Shown here: in pieces, positions 6,160 to 12,395 of the stretch
Position numbering within the stretch: the stretch's first letter is position 1
Layout: the number at the start of each line of letters is the position of its first letter
Assembly: GCA_964415525.1 (NCBI GenBank)
Contig: CAYQAS010000123.1
Coordinates: forward strand, 1 to 12,395
Direction of reading: 5' to 3'
From: CAZPUI01 sp964415525
GTDB lineage: Bacteria; Acidobacteriota; Holophagae; Holophagales; Holophagaceae
DNA: 12,395 bases
Program-made: the position numbers and the translations under genes
Notes under the pieces: generated by a model
The model's input: the letters and a program-made list of their open reading frames with translations, nothing else
Told to the model about the DNA's origin: nothing
The model's database searches: none

Positions 6160-7744
6160 GATTGACCTGCCCACTCCCGAGATCCGGGCCAAGCGCTCCA
6201 TCTCCATCGTTTGGATCGTGCCCGCCGTTGCGGCCCTCATCGGTCTCTGGCTGGGTGTGAAGGCCTGGATGGAGAAGGGACCGACGGTGGTCATCGCCTT
6301 CCAGACGGCGGAGGGCCTGGAGGCGGGCAAGACGCGCATCCGCTACAAGGATGTGGAGATCGGCAAGGTGGAGGCCATTCAGCTGAGTTCCGACCTCTCC
6401 CAGGTGCTGGTGCGGGCCCAGCTCGTGAAAGACGCCGAGAATTACGTATCTGAATCCAGCCGTTTCTGGGTGGTCCGGGCGCGGGTGAGTGCGGCTCAGG
6501 TGAGCGCCCTGGGCACATTGCTCAGCGGGGCCTACATCGGCATGGATCCTGGCAAACCGGGAAAATACCGCACGACCTTCAAGGGACTCGAAAAGGCGCC
6601 CAACGTGATCACGGGTCAGCCGGGCAGGCTCTTCGTGCTCAAGGCGGAGCGCCTGGGCAGCCTGGATGCGGGTTCGCCGATCTACCACCGCCAGGTCAAG
6701 GTGGGCGAGGTCGTGGGGTGTGAGCTGGACAAGGACAGTCAGGCGGTGAGCATCCAGGTCTTCGTCCTGGAACCCCACAGCCGGTTGGTGCGCAGGGACA
6801 CGCGGTTCTGGAACGCGGGTGGTATCTCCATGAAGGTGGACACCGAGGGCGTCAAGGTGGCCGCCGAATCCCTGTCCGCCCTGGTGCTGGGCGGCATCGC
6901 CTTCGAGAACCCCGTGAGCCTGGATCCCAGCCCAGGTGCTGCCGAAGGCACCGTGTTTCCGCTCTTTGAGAACCGCGACAAGATCTTCGAGAAGACCTAC
7001 TTGGAGAAGCACTACTACGTGCTGTCCTTCCGCGATTCCGTGCGCGGCCTGCGCCGCGGTGCACCGGTGGAGTTCCGGGGCATCCCCGTGGGTGAAGTGG
7101 CGGACATCCGGCTGGAATTCCACACGGATCGCATGGAGGCCCGGATTCCCGTGCTTATCGCCCTAGAGCCCGAGCGGATGGCGCTGCTGGGCACCCGCAC
7201 CACCACGGTGGAGCAGGCCATGGAACGTCTGGTGGCGCGGGGGCTGCGGGCTCAGTTGAAGACCGGTTCCCTGCTGACGGGCAAGCTCTTCGTGGACCTC
7301 GATTTCCATCCAGAGGCGCCGCCGCGCCGGGTGGACCATCGCGGCACTTACCCCGAACTTCCCACGGCGCCAAAGGCCCTGGAATCCGTCATGGCTAATC
7401 TGAACGCCTTTCTTGACCGCCTGCGCAGGCTGCCGCTGGAGTCGCTGGTGCAGGAGCTGAGGGCCACCGTGCCGACCCTGCGCACCACCCTGGAACAGGC
7501 GCGCGTGACCCTGGCACGTGCGGATGCGGAGACCCTGCCCAGGGCCCAAGCGACCCTGGAACAGGCACAGAAGACGCTGCAGGCTCTGGAACAGGGAATC
7601 GTCGCCGACGCCCCCGTGCCTCATGACTTGCGCAAGGCCCTGGAGGCCTTCCAAAAGGCCGCGGCTTCCGTCCAGGCGCTGACGGACTACCTGGCGGAAC
7701 ATCCGAACGCCCTGATCTTCGGGAAGAAGAGGGTGAAGCGGTAG
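6152..7744 (+). CDS. pqiB: PqiB-like MCE protein, three MCE domains
   Basis: The product has 530 residues, close to the roughly 546 of E. coli PqiB. ATG 6152 has GGAG seven bases upstream (6141-6144) and overlaps the pqiA second half. A short cytoplasmic start is followed by one membrane anchor (about 17-38). Three MCE domains follow at about 43-135, 158-262 and 286-388; each has the family's 'x-GLxxGxxVxYxGVxVGxV'-like entry (GLEAGKTRIRYKDVEIGKV at 55-73, SLDAGSPIYHRQVKVGEV at 170-187, GLRRGAPVEFRGIPVGEV at 299-316). The C-terminal 130 residues are helical and Ala/Leu/Glu/Gln-rich, ending YLAEHPNALIFGKK. In characterised PqiB the MCE rings stack and the C-terminal helices form a tunnel across the periplasm for lipids. 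Same operon as both pqiA halves. No terminator follows directly. Confidence 0.9.
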   Translation: MPEIDLPTPEIRAKRSISIVWIVPAVAALIGLWLGVKAWMEKGPTVVIAFQTAEGLEAGKTRIRYKDVEIGKVEAIQLSSDLSQVLVRAQLVKDAENYVSESSRFWVVRARVSAAQVSALGTLLSGAYIGMDPGKPGKYRTTFKGLEKAPNVITGQPGRLFVLKAERLGSLDAGSPIYHRQVKVGEVVGCELDKDSQAVSIQVFVLEPHSRLVRRDTRFWNAGGISMKVDTEGVKVAAESLSALVLGGIAFENPVSLDPSPGAAEGTVFPLFENRDKIFEKTYLEKHYYVLSFRDSVRGLRRGAPVEFRGIPVGEVADIRLEFHTDRMEARIPVLIALEPERMALLGTRTTTVEQAMERLVARGLRAQLKTGSLLTGKLFVDLDFHPEAPPRRVDHRGTYPELPTAPKALESVMANLNAFLDRLRRLPLESLVQELRATVPTLRTTLEQARVTLARADAETLPRAQATLEQAQKTLQALEQGIVADAPVPHDLRKALEAFQKAAASVQALTDYLAEHPNALIFGKKRVKR

Positions 7745-7826
7745 CTGGTGTGCCGATGTGGAGTAGACAGTCACTGGCGTGATGGATGATCCAGAAGTAG
7801 GCCCTGGTTGCACGGGAGGAGACTCT

Positions 7827-7943
7827 GTGCTTGCGGAGTCAAGCCTGGCGCGGTTCCGACGTATTCCAATCACTTGGACCGTATGCCTGCTCGGCCTTTC
7901 CTGTGCAAGTCGGAGTGCCCATGATCCGCATGTCTCTCATTAG
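7827..7943 (+). CDS. Possible 38-residue lipoprotein-like ORF (pqiC remnant or displaced N-terminus)
   Basis: A very good ribosome site, GGGAGGAGA (7814-7822), precedes GTG 7827. The frame reads 38 codons: a basic stretch (ARFRR), a hydrophobic core (ITWTVCLLGLSC) and then ASRSAHDPHVSH before TAG. This resembles the start of a lipoprotein signal, although GLSC is not an ideal lipobox. It sits just after pqiB, where pqiC (an outer-membrane lipoprotein) normally lies, and overlaps the start of the next gene by 23 bases. It could be a truncated pqiC, the true N-terminus of the next gene cut off by a frameshift, or a coupling leader ORF. TTG 7831 in the next gene's frame could also use this ribosome site. 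Confidence 0.25.
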   Translation: MLAESSLARFRRIPITWTVCLLGLSCASRSAHDPHVSH

Positions 7944-8784
7944 CTGCCTCCTGGTGTCGCCTCTGGCCTACCGGCATGTCGGCCTGTTCGCATCTCGAGA
8001 CACGGGATGGACCGTCCTGGTTGCGACTGGAGATGCGCACCCTCCGGGCGGCGCTCCAGGCCGCGGGCAAATTACGCCGGGTCGCCGTGCGCTGTTTCCG
8101 AAGGGGGCTGCGGGAGAAGTCGCCCTAGAAATGGCAGAGGGACTCGCGGAATACACGGGCGCGCGGGTGGCCCTGGCGCCGGGTGCGGCCCTGGAGCGTG
8201 CTGTGACGCGGTTGCGGGAGGCCGAATTGAAGGAACGCCAAGCCCGGTCCTTTGCCTACGTCACGGGGCCGGCCCTGGGCTTGCTGCTGGATGAAGCCAA
8301 CCCTCAATGGCGGAAGGCACTGAAGGGGAATTCGGACCTTGCCGCCCTTCTGGGCCAGGGCCGACCCGAGGCCGCTGAAGCCGCGGCGAGTCGATATGAC
8401 GCGTTGGCCATTCGACAGGAAGAGGAGGCCCGAGAGGCCAAGCGCGTGCCGCGAGTGACCGACCTGCGTCGCCGGTTCGTGGACGGCCCGGTGCTCACCG
8501 TGCCCATGGGCAGCATCAACTTCAACCCCAGCCTGCAGGAGGCTCCTGAGGGCCTGGGCATCTACAACCCCACCCTCCGCCTCGTCGGAGCTTGGGGCAT
8601 CCTCACCGTGACGGACGGATCGCTGATGGCGGAGAACTGGAGCACGGTTCGCGTGCCTGCCCCGGCCGATCCGGCGGCGAAATCGATCACAGGGCCGGGC
8701 TGGTCCCTGGAGTTCAAGGAGGGCTGGAGCCTCGTTCCAGGCAAGCGCACGGGTGACTGGACCGTGGGTCGGGTGACCCGCTGA
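7921..8784 (+). CDS. Unknown exported protein with a C-terminal domain shared with the broken gene at 1.9 kb
   Basis: I do not recognise this gene. From ATG 7921 (CGGAG five bases upstream) it has 287 residues; a TTG at 7831 with a better ribosome site would add 30. The N-terminus (MIRMSLISCLLVSPLA) is a short signal-like stretch. The middle (about 60-180) is Ala/Glu/Arg-rich and probably helical. The C-terminal part, from about 195, contains GPVLTVPMGSINFNP, then AWGILTVTDGSLMAEN (about 224-239), and a repeated Trp pattern (GPGWSLEFKEGWSLVPGKRTGDW). The AWGIL-VTDGSLMAE block is the part shared with the pseudogene at 1919-2109, so it is a reusable domain. It follows pqiB without a visible terminator and may be cotranscribed. 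It ends three bases before the convergent flagellin stop. Confidence 0.7.
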   Translation: MIRMSLISCLLVSPLAYRHVGLFASRDTGWTVLVATGDAHPPGGAPGRGQITPGRRALFPKGAAGEVALEMAEGLAEYTGARVALAPGAALERAVTRLREAELKERQARSFAYVTGPALGLLLDEANPQWRKALKGNSDLAALLGQGRPEAAEAAASRYDALAIRQEEEAREAKRVPRVTDLRRRFVDGPVLTVPMGSINFNPSLQEAPEGLGIYNPTLRLVGAWGILTVTDGSLMAENWSTVRVPAPADPAAKSITGPGWSLEFKEGWSLVPGKRTGDWTVGRVTR

Positions 8785-8787
8785 GGC

Positions 8788-9930
8788 CTATCGCAGCAGG
8801 GTGAGGAGGCTCTGCTGGTTCTGGTTGGCCTGGGAGAGGGCATTGGTGCCGCTCTGGTTCAGGATCTGGAACTTAGTAAGGGAGACGACCTCGTCGGCGA
8901 TGTTTGCGTCCCGGATCTGACTGAAGGCGGCGGTGAAATTCTCGGTCTGGATGCCCAGGGTGTTGGAGACGGCCGTGAGCTGCTGCATCCCGGCGCCGAG
9001 GTTCGCGCGCATATTGCTGACCTGCTCGATGGCGTCCTTCAGCTTGGGCGCCACGAGCTGGGCGTTGATCTGGGTTCCGATGTTGTCGGTGCCCATGGTC
9101 ATGGAACCCGGTGGAGGCTGGAAGCCCGTGGCGACGCCTGCGCCATAGACTGAGCTGTACGCCGCAAAACTGCCGTTGTCCGTGGGGGTCCAGCCTGGGG
9201 GCGGGCTGAACCAGCCATTGCCCGGTCCGGCCCATCCCAGACTCGACGCCCATCCAGGCACGGCGCTGTAGTCCACGGTGGTGGGATTCCCGTCCTGGTC
9301 GTCGTAGCCTACCCAGTACTGAGTGAGGATGGAGTGCTGCACGAACACGTCCACGCCAGGTGGGTGGTACCCGCCTGCGCCATCGGGCAGCCATCCTGAG
9401 GGACCGCCTGGGTGCGGGGCAATGTCGATGCCCAGGGCTGCGGTCGCGGAGGTGCTGACGGTTCCGATGGTCACGTCGATCGAACCGAATTTATCGGCGG
9501 AGACCGAAAGACTCGTTCCGAAAAGGGGCTGTCCGTTGAACTTGGTGCTGAGCCCCAGGTCGATGATCGTCTTCATGATGTTCTGGAACTCGGCGTCCAG
9601 ATTCACTCGGTTCAGGTCGCTGATGGTGCCGGTCTGGGCCTGTTCAGCCAATTCCACACCCCGGGTCAGCAGGCTCGTGACCTCGTCCAGGACCCCATCG
9701 GCCACCTGGAGCGTGCTCACCCCATCGTTCACGTTCCGGCGTCCCTGGACCCCCGTGCGGATGTCGGCCCCCAGGCGGTTGCTGATCCCGAGGCCTGCGG
9801 CATCGTCCGCAGCCTGGTTGATGCGCTTGCCCGAGGTCAGCCGCTGGATGCTGCGTTCGAGCCCCAGGTTGGAGGCTCCGAGCTGACGAGAGGCGCCAAG
9901 GGCGCTGGTGTTGGTGAGGATGGATACCAT
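8788..9930 (-). CDS. fliC: Flagellin with a Trp/Gly/Pro-rich variable domain
   Basis: The product has 380 residues and starts at ATG 9930 with a modest AGGTAGG ribosome site. Residues 1-150 are the conserved N-terminal D0/D1 helices (QRLTSGKRINQAADDAAGLG at 30-48), and 281-380 are the C-terminal D1/D0 helices ending in the typical NQQSLLTLLR. These ends pack to form the flagellar filament core after export by the flagellar type III system. The surface-exposed middle (about 171-277) is unusual: six tryptophans (180, 206, 227, 233, 240 and 247), many Gly, Pro and Tyr, and no Cys. No signal peptide is present, as expected. It is expressed alone from a sigma-54 promoter just upstream; no other flagellar gene lies in the window. 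The gene symbol is by family, since the paralogue number in this genome is unknown. Confidence 0.93.
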   Translation of the reverse strand: MVSILTNTSALGASRQLGASNLGLERSIQRLTSGKRINQAADDAAGLGISNRLGADIRTGVQGRRNVNDGVSTLQVADGVLDEVTSLLTRGVELAEQAQTGTISDLNRVNLDAEFQNIMKTIIDLGLSTKFNGQPLFGTSLSVSADKFGSIDVTIGTVSTSATAALGIDIAPHPGGPSGWLPDGAGGYHPPGVDVFVQHSILTQYWVGYDDQDGNPTTVDYSAVPGWASSLGWAGPGNGWFSPPPGWTPTDNGSFAAYSSVYGAGVATGFQPPPGSMTMGTDNIGTQINAQLVAPKLKDAIEQVSNMRANLGAGMQQLTAVSNTLGIQTENFTAAFSQIRDANIADEVVSLTKFQILNQSGTNALSQANQNQQSLLTLLR

Positions 9931-9941
9931 TTGCCTACCTG

Positions 9942-9978
9942 TAACCCTGCCAATGCAAGGGCGGTGCCAGCAGGGTTA
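9942..9978. repeat. Perfect 9-base inverted repeat framing the sigma-54 promoter
   Basis: TAACCCTGC (9942-9950) and GCAGGGTTA (9970-9978) are exact reverse complements separated by 19 bases that contain the whole -24/-12 core. The predicted transcription start lies in the left arm. It may be a regulator-binding site, although such a placement could be chance. Confidence 0.6.
9954..9969 (-). promoter_or_regulatory. Sigma-54 (-24/-12) promoter of the flagellin gene
   Basis: On the minus strand the sequence reads TGGCAC-CGCCC-TTGCA, which matches the RpoN consensus TGGCACG-N4-TTGCA at all positions except the seventh. The -24 element is 9969-9964 and the -12 element 9958-9954. A start about 12 bases downstream of the -12 GC would fall near 9943, giving a 5' leader of only about 13 bases before ATG 9930. 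Such promoters need an enhancer-binding activator (FlrC/FleQ/FlgR type), which is not encoded in this window. Confidence 0.85.
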
Positions 9979-10198
9979 TGAGGTCATTCTTGGATGGACA
10001 CTGGCTCGAGCGCTCATCTCCGTTGGTGATTACTCGTAAGGGGCAAACGGGGGTGTTGGCGGATCAGCATTCGCGTGCGCCCCAACCGAGTCGCGGGAAC
10101 CAAAGCAAGTGGGTGGCTGAGTGCGTCGGCGGAATGGGCTCCGGGATTGAATCCAGTTGCCGCCCTTTCTACGCCAGAGGAAACGACCCGAGGCGGCC
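9979..10198. other. Region upstream of the flagellin gene without an evident gene
   Basis: This stretch lies between the flagellin promoter and the small ORF at 10199. It should contain the enhancer site for the sigma-54 activator, but I could not single one out. Long open frames here have no recognisable protein character. Confidence 0.35.
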
Positions 10199-10340
10199 AT
10201 GCCCGCCCGCGAAGAAGCCCGGGCGATGCTCGACGACGGGACACCTTCGGAGCCGGGTGTGGCGCTGAACCTCTTGGCGGACGCCCCGCTTTTGGCTGGA
10301 GGAGGGGGATGAGATCGGAGAGGGCTTCCTGCTGAAATAA
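10199..10340 (+). pseudogene. Small ORF with an apparent single-base frameshift
   Basis: ATG 10199 has GAGG at 10190-10193. The frame begins MPAREEARAMLDDGTPSEPG and continues VALNLLADAPLLAGGGG before a TGA near 10312. If one T of the CTTTT run near 10289 is removed, the reading becomes ADAPLWLEEGDEIGEGFLLK and ends at TAA 10338-10340, directly before the hairpin at 10341. The acidic, amphipathic tail and the exact meeting of stop codon and terminator argue that a real gene of about 46 codons ended here. I do not recognise a family. It may be a decayed gene, a gene with a base-calling error, or chance. Confidence 0.35.
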
Positions 10341-10370
10341 CATGCGGGCGCCCCGATGGGCGCCCGCATG
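10341..10370. terminator. Perfect 13-bp hairpin, probable bidirectional terminator
   Basis: CATGCGGGCGCCC (10341-10353) pairs perfectly with GGGCGCCCGCATG (10358-10370) around a CGAT loop. Read on the minus strand it follows the nitroreductase stop by 20 bases and is trailed by TTATTTC, so it mainly serves that gene. On the plus strand it starts immediately after TAA 10338-10340 of the small ORF and is followed by a weaker CGTTT. Confidence 0.8.
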
Positions 10371-10390
10371 GCTTCGTTTAGGTCGGGGTG

Positions 10391-10981
10391 TCAGGCCAGG
10401 CTGTCGAGCTCGGGATCCCCGGGCTTGAGGTGGTGGTGGGGCTGCCAGTCACGGTGGGGCTCCCAGGGAGCCAGCCACTTCTCACTGTGGATCTTCGCCT
10501 CGTTCCAGCGGATGGGCTGCTCGGGTACCTCTGCCGGTCGTCCCAACGGGATGAGGGCGAAGGGCATGACGCCCTCGGGGAGCTCAAAGAGCTTCCGCAT
10601 GAAGTCCTCGCGGTCCTGCCGGGGATGCACGCCGATCCAGATGGAGCCGAGCCCATGGGCGTTGGCCGCGAGCATGAGGTTCTCCGTGGCGGCTGCAGAC
10701 TCAGCGGGCCAGAAGGCGGGGTAGGGCAGGTCCCGAGTGTCGGCGCAGACGAGGATCGCCAGCGGCGCCTGGGAGGCGAAGGAGGCGAAGGGGTGGGATT
10801 CGGCGATGGCCTGCAGGGTCGCTTTGTCCTGGATGACGATGAAGTGCCAGGGCTCCTGGTCGCCTGCGGATGGGGCGAACATGGCGGCTTCGAGCACGAG
10901 CTTGAGGGTGTCGGCGTCCACGGGGTCGGGCCGGTACGCGCGGATGCTGCGTCGGGTGAAGAGATTCGTGATGGCGTCCAT
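10391..10981 (-). CDS. Nitroreductase-family FMN oxidoreductase
   Basis: The product has 196 residues and starts at ATG 10981, with GGAGG seven bases upstream (10993-10989). The N-terminal RRSIRAYRPDPV (10-21) is the FMN-phosphate-binding signature of the nitroreductase fold. APSAGDQEPWHFIVI (36-50), AAATENLMLAANAHGLGSIWIGV (96-118) and FALIPLGRPAE (141-151) are the remaining conserved blocks in the usual order. Members are cytoplasmic homodimeric flavoenzymes that reduce nitroaromatics, quinones or related compounds with NAD(P)H; the true substrate is not evident. The last 30 residues (KWLAPWEPHRDWQPHHHL) are Trp- and His-rich, with HHH at 182-184. The open frame continues far upstream antisense to the transporter, but that extension has no protein features and lacks a ribosome site. 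It is divergent from the MFS gene and has its own terminator. Confidence 0.9.
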   Translation of the reverse strand: MDAITNLFTRRSIRAYRPDPVDADTLKLVLEAAMFAPSAGDQEPWHFIVIQDKATLQAIAESHPFASFASQAPLAILVCADTRDLPYPAFWPAESAAATENLMLAANAHGLGSIWIGVHPRQDREDFMRKLFELPEGVMPFALIPLGRPAEVPEQPIRWNEAKIHSEKWLAPWEPHRDWQPHHHLKPGDPELDSLA

Positions 10982-11089
10982 CAGTGGGCCTCCGCTGGTT
11001 TGGATCGGCAGGTGTCGGGGGGTGGGACAGTTTTTGGGGGGTTCATGTCGGGATGATAGGTTGGAGGCTCTCAACCTGCGGAATGTGCC
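10982..11089. other. Divergent promoter region, nitroreductase and MFS genes
   Basis: These 108 bases separate two divergent starts and must hold both promoters. A T/G-rich run (CAGTTTTTGGGGGG, about 11027-11040) and GATGATAGG (about 11053-11061) stand out, but neither gives a convincing -35/-10 pair. No operator palindrome is obvious. Sharing the region may mean common control of the two genes. Confidence 0.35.
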
Positions 11090-12325
11090 ATGACAAACCC
11101 ACGACGGCTGCTGATTCTCCTCGCCAGCATCAACATGCTCAATTACCTGGACCGCTACGTGGTCCCGGCGGTGTCGGTACAGATGGGTCAGGCGTTCAGC
11201 CTCAGCCACGCCCAGATTGGCAGTCTCACGAGCGTCTTCCTCATCGTCTACATGGTGGCCAGCCCGCTCTTCGGCTTCCTGGGGGACCGCTACTCCCGTC
11301 CGAAGCTGGTGGCCATCGGCATCGCCCTCTGGAGCGTCGCGACGGCGGCAGGGGCCTTCACCGTGGGCTACAAATCGCTGCTCTTCACGCGGGCCCTGGT
11401 GGGGATTGGTGAGGCGGCCTACGTCACCCTGGGGCCCGCCATGCTCTCGGACCTCTATCCGGAGCGCGAACGGGCACGGGTCTTTACCTGGTTTTTCCTC
11501 GCCATCCCGGTGGGATCGGCATTGGGCTTTGCCCTCAGCGGCCTGATCTCCGTGCACTTCGGCTGGCGGGCGGCCTTCCTCATCGCGGGCGTTCCGGGGC
11601 TCTTCTTCGCGTGGCGCATGACCCGCATGGCGGATCCCGAGCGCGGCGCGATGGACGAGGGCCCGGATCCCGGCGCAGGCCTGTCTTATGGGGCGCGGCT
11701 GAAGGTGATCCTGAAGAACCGCATCTGGATCGCCGCCACCGTGAGCTACATGGCCTATACGTTCGCCATGGGGGCGCTCTCCGCGTGGTCCCCCGCCATG
11801 ATGCAGCTCCGGTTCACCATCGATGAGAGCAAGGCCGGGATGATCTTCGGCGCGCTGGCGGTGGTGATGGGCATCCTGGGCACCTTTGCGGGGGGGAAGG
11901 CCACGGACCTCCTCCAGCGCCGCTGGCTCAATGCGGGTCTCTGGATTTCGGGGCTCAGCCTGCTGGGTGCCGCCCCGGCGGTGCTGCTGGCCCTTGGGGC
12001 CTCCAACCTGCCGATGGCCGTCGGGCTCTACGCCGTGGGCATGTTGCTGCTCTTCATCAACACCAGCCCCGTGAATGCGGTGATCGTGAGCTGCCTGCCC
12101 GCGAGCGTCCGGGCCAGCGGGGTGGCGCTGAATGTCTTCTTCATTCATCTGCTGGGAGATGCCCTCAGCCCCTGGTGGGTGGGAAGGCAGGCTGATGTGC
12201 TGAAGGCGGGAGGGTTGGCGGAAGGCCTGGCGCTCTCCCAGGCCCTGTTGGTGGTGGTGCCGGCCATTCTGGTTTCGGGACTTGCCCTGTGGTGGGCGCG
12301 ACGGAAGGCCAACTTCTCAGCGTGA
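11090..12325 (+). CDS. Major facilitator superfamily transporter, Spinster-like
   Basis: The product has 411 residues, usual for a 12-helix MFS carrier of the inner membrane. ATG 11090 is preceded only by a weak GGA (about eight bases upstream). The first helix contains NYLDRYVV (18-25), typical of Spinster-like/sugar-phosphate-type members, and the loop after helix 2 has GFLGDRYSRPKLV (62-74), a good MFS motif A. RALVGIGEAAYVTLGPAMLSDLYPERERAR (about 104-133) covers the helix 4/5 region. A hydrophilic central loop (MADPERGAMDEGPDPGAG, about 181-198) splits the two six-helix halves, and the protein ends in a basic tail (WWARRKANFSA). The substrate cannot be told from sequence; lipids, organic acids and aromatic compounds are all carried by relatives. 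It is divergent from the nitroreductase, which may point to a shared aromatic or xenobiotic context, but this is inference. Confidence 0.9.
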   Translation: MTNPRRLLILLASINMLNYLDRYVVPAVSVQMGQAFSLSHAQIGSLTSVFLIVYMVASPLFGFLGDRYSRPKLVAIGIALWSVATAAGAFTVGYKSLLFTRALVGIGEAAYVTLGPAMLSDLYPERERARVFTWFFLAIPVGSALGFALSGLISVHFGWRAAFLIAGVPGLFFAWRMTRMADPERGAMDEGPDPGAGLSYGARLKVILKNRIWIAATVSYMAYTFAMGALSAWSPAMMQLRFTIDESKAGMIFGALAVVMGILGTFAGGKATDLLQRRWLNAGLWISGLSLLGAAPAVLLALGASNLPMAVGLYAVGMLLLFINTSPVNAVIVSCLPASVRASGVALNVFFIHLLGDALSPWWVGRQADVLKAGGLAEGLALSQALLVVVPAILVSGLALWWARRKANFSA

Positions 12326-12395
12326 CCGACATCTCGGAGCCGATCTGTTGCTTCCGGCTACATTCCGGGGGCTGGACATCGGGTGTCTAGGAGCC
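12326..12395. other. Sequence after the MFS gene up to the window edge
   Basis: These last 70 bases show no gene start, terminator hairpin or other feature I can support. Confidence 0.4.

Noticed and set aside
4823..6339. Long minus-strand open frames opposite the pqi operon
   Set aside because: They are antisense shadows of three well-supported genes, with compositions typical of reversed GC-rich codons.
1841..7776. Direct repeat GACAGTCACTG at about 1841 and 7766
   Set aside because: Only 11 bases match and the flanks differ, so it is most likely chance.
8873..9981. Open frames overlapping the flagellin gene on both strands
   Set aside because: The flagellin frame is unmistakable at both ends, and the others have no ribosome sites or recognisable sequence.
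10982..12148. Upstream extension of the nitroreductase frame antisense to the MFS gene
   Set aside because: The extra sequence is His/Gln/Arg/Gly-rich shadow coding opposite a clear transporter, and the true start at 10981 has a strong ribosome site.

Overview
The window is GC-rich bacterial chromosome with tightly packed genes, good Shine-Dalgarno sites, an envelope lipid-transport operon, a flagellin and a sigma-54 promoter. This fits a motile diderm (Gram-negative type) bacterium. The style of the proteins suggests Acidobacteriota, perhaps the Holophaga/Geothrix group, but that is inference from general impression and no marker gene is present to prove it.

Left part (1-2722). A divergent pair opens the window: the start of an AsmA/DUF748-like envelope protein on the minus strand (cut by the window edge), and on the plus strand a complete 447-residue P-loop protein of the cyclic 2,3-diphosphoglycerate synthetase/COG2403 type, closed by a strong hairpin. 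Then come about 830 bases without an intact gene. They hold a frameshifted small secreted-protein gene (1919 to about 2110), related to the C-terminal part of a gene near 8.6 kb and apparently broken by loss of one ACGG unit. A second terminator-like hairpin follows, and then a 219-base structured element (2282-2500) bounded by 19/21-matched inverted repeats with several hairpins inside.

Middle (2723-8784). A secreted M1-like gluzincin metalloprotease with an intact HExxH-18-E zinc site but no recognisable GxMEN motif ends in its own terminator. It is followed by an overlapping three-gene pqi-type operon: pqiA split into two genes, then the three-MCE-domain protein PqiB. This is a predicted trans-envelope lipid-transport system. 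No pqiC is visible. In its place there is a 38-codon lipoprotein-like ORF, and overlapping it a 287-residue unknown gene whose C-terminus matches the broken gene at 1.9-2.1 kb.

Right part (8788-12395). A flagellin gene on the minus strand carries a Trp/Gly/Pro-rich variable domain. It is driven by a near-consensus sigma-54 promoter that is framed by a perfect 9-base inverted repeat. A probably frameshifted small ORF and a nitroreductase converge on a shared 13-bp hairpin. The nitroreductase is divergent from a Spinster-like major facilitator transporter, which ends 70 bases before the window edge.

No tRNA, rRNA, CRISPR array, transposase or phage gene was seen. The points most worth following are the structured 2282-2500 element, the broken paralogue with a readable slippage event, and the architecture of the flagellin promoter.
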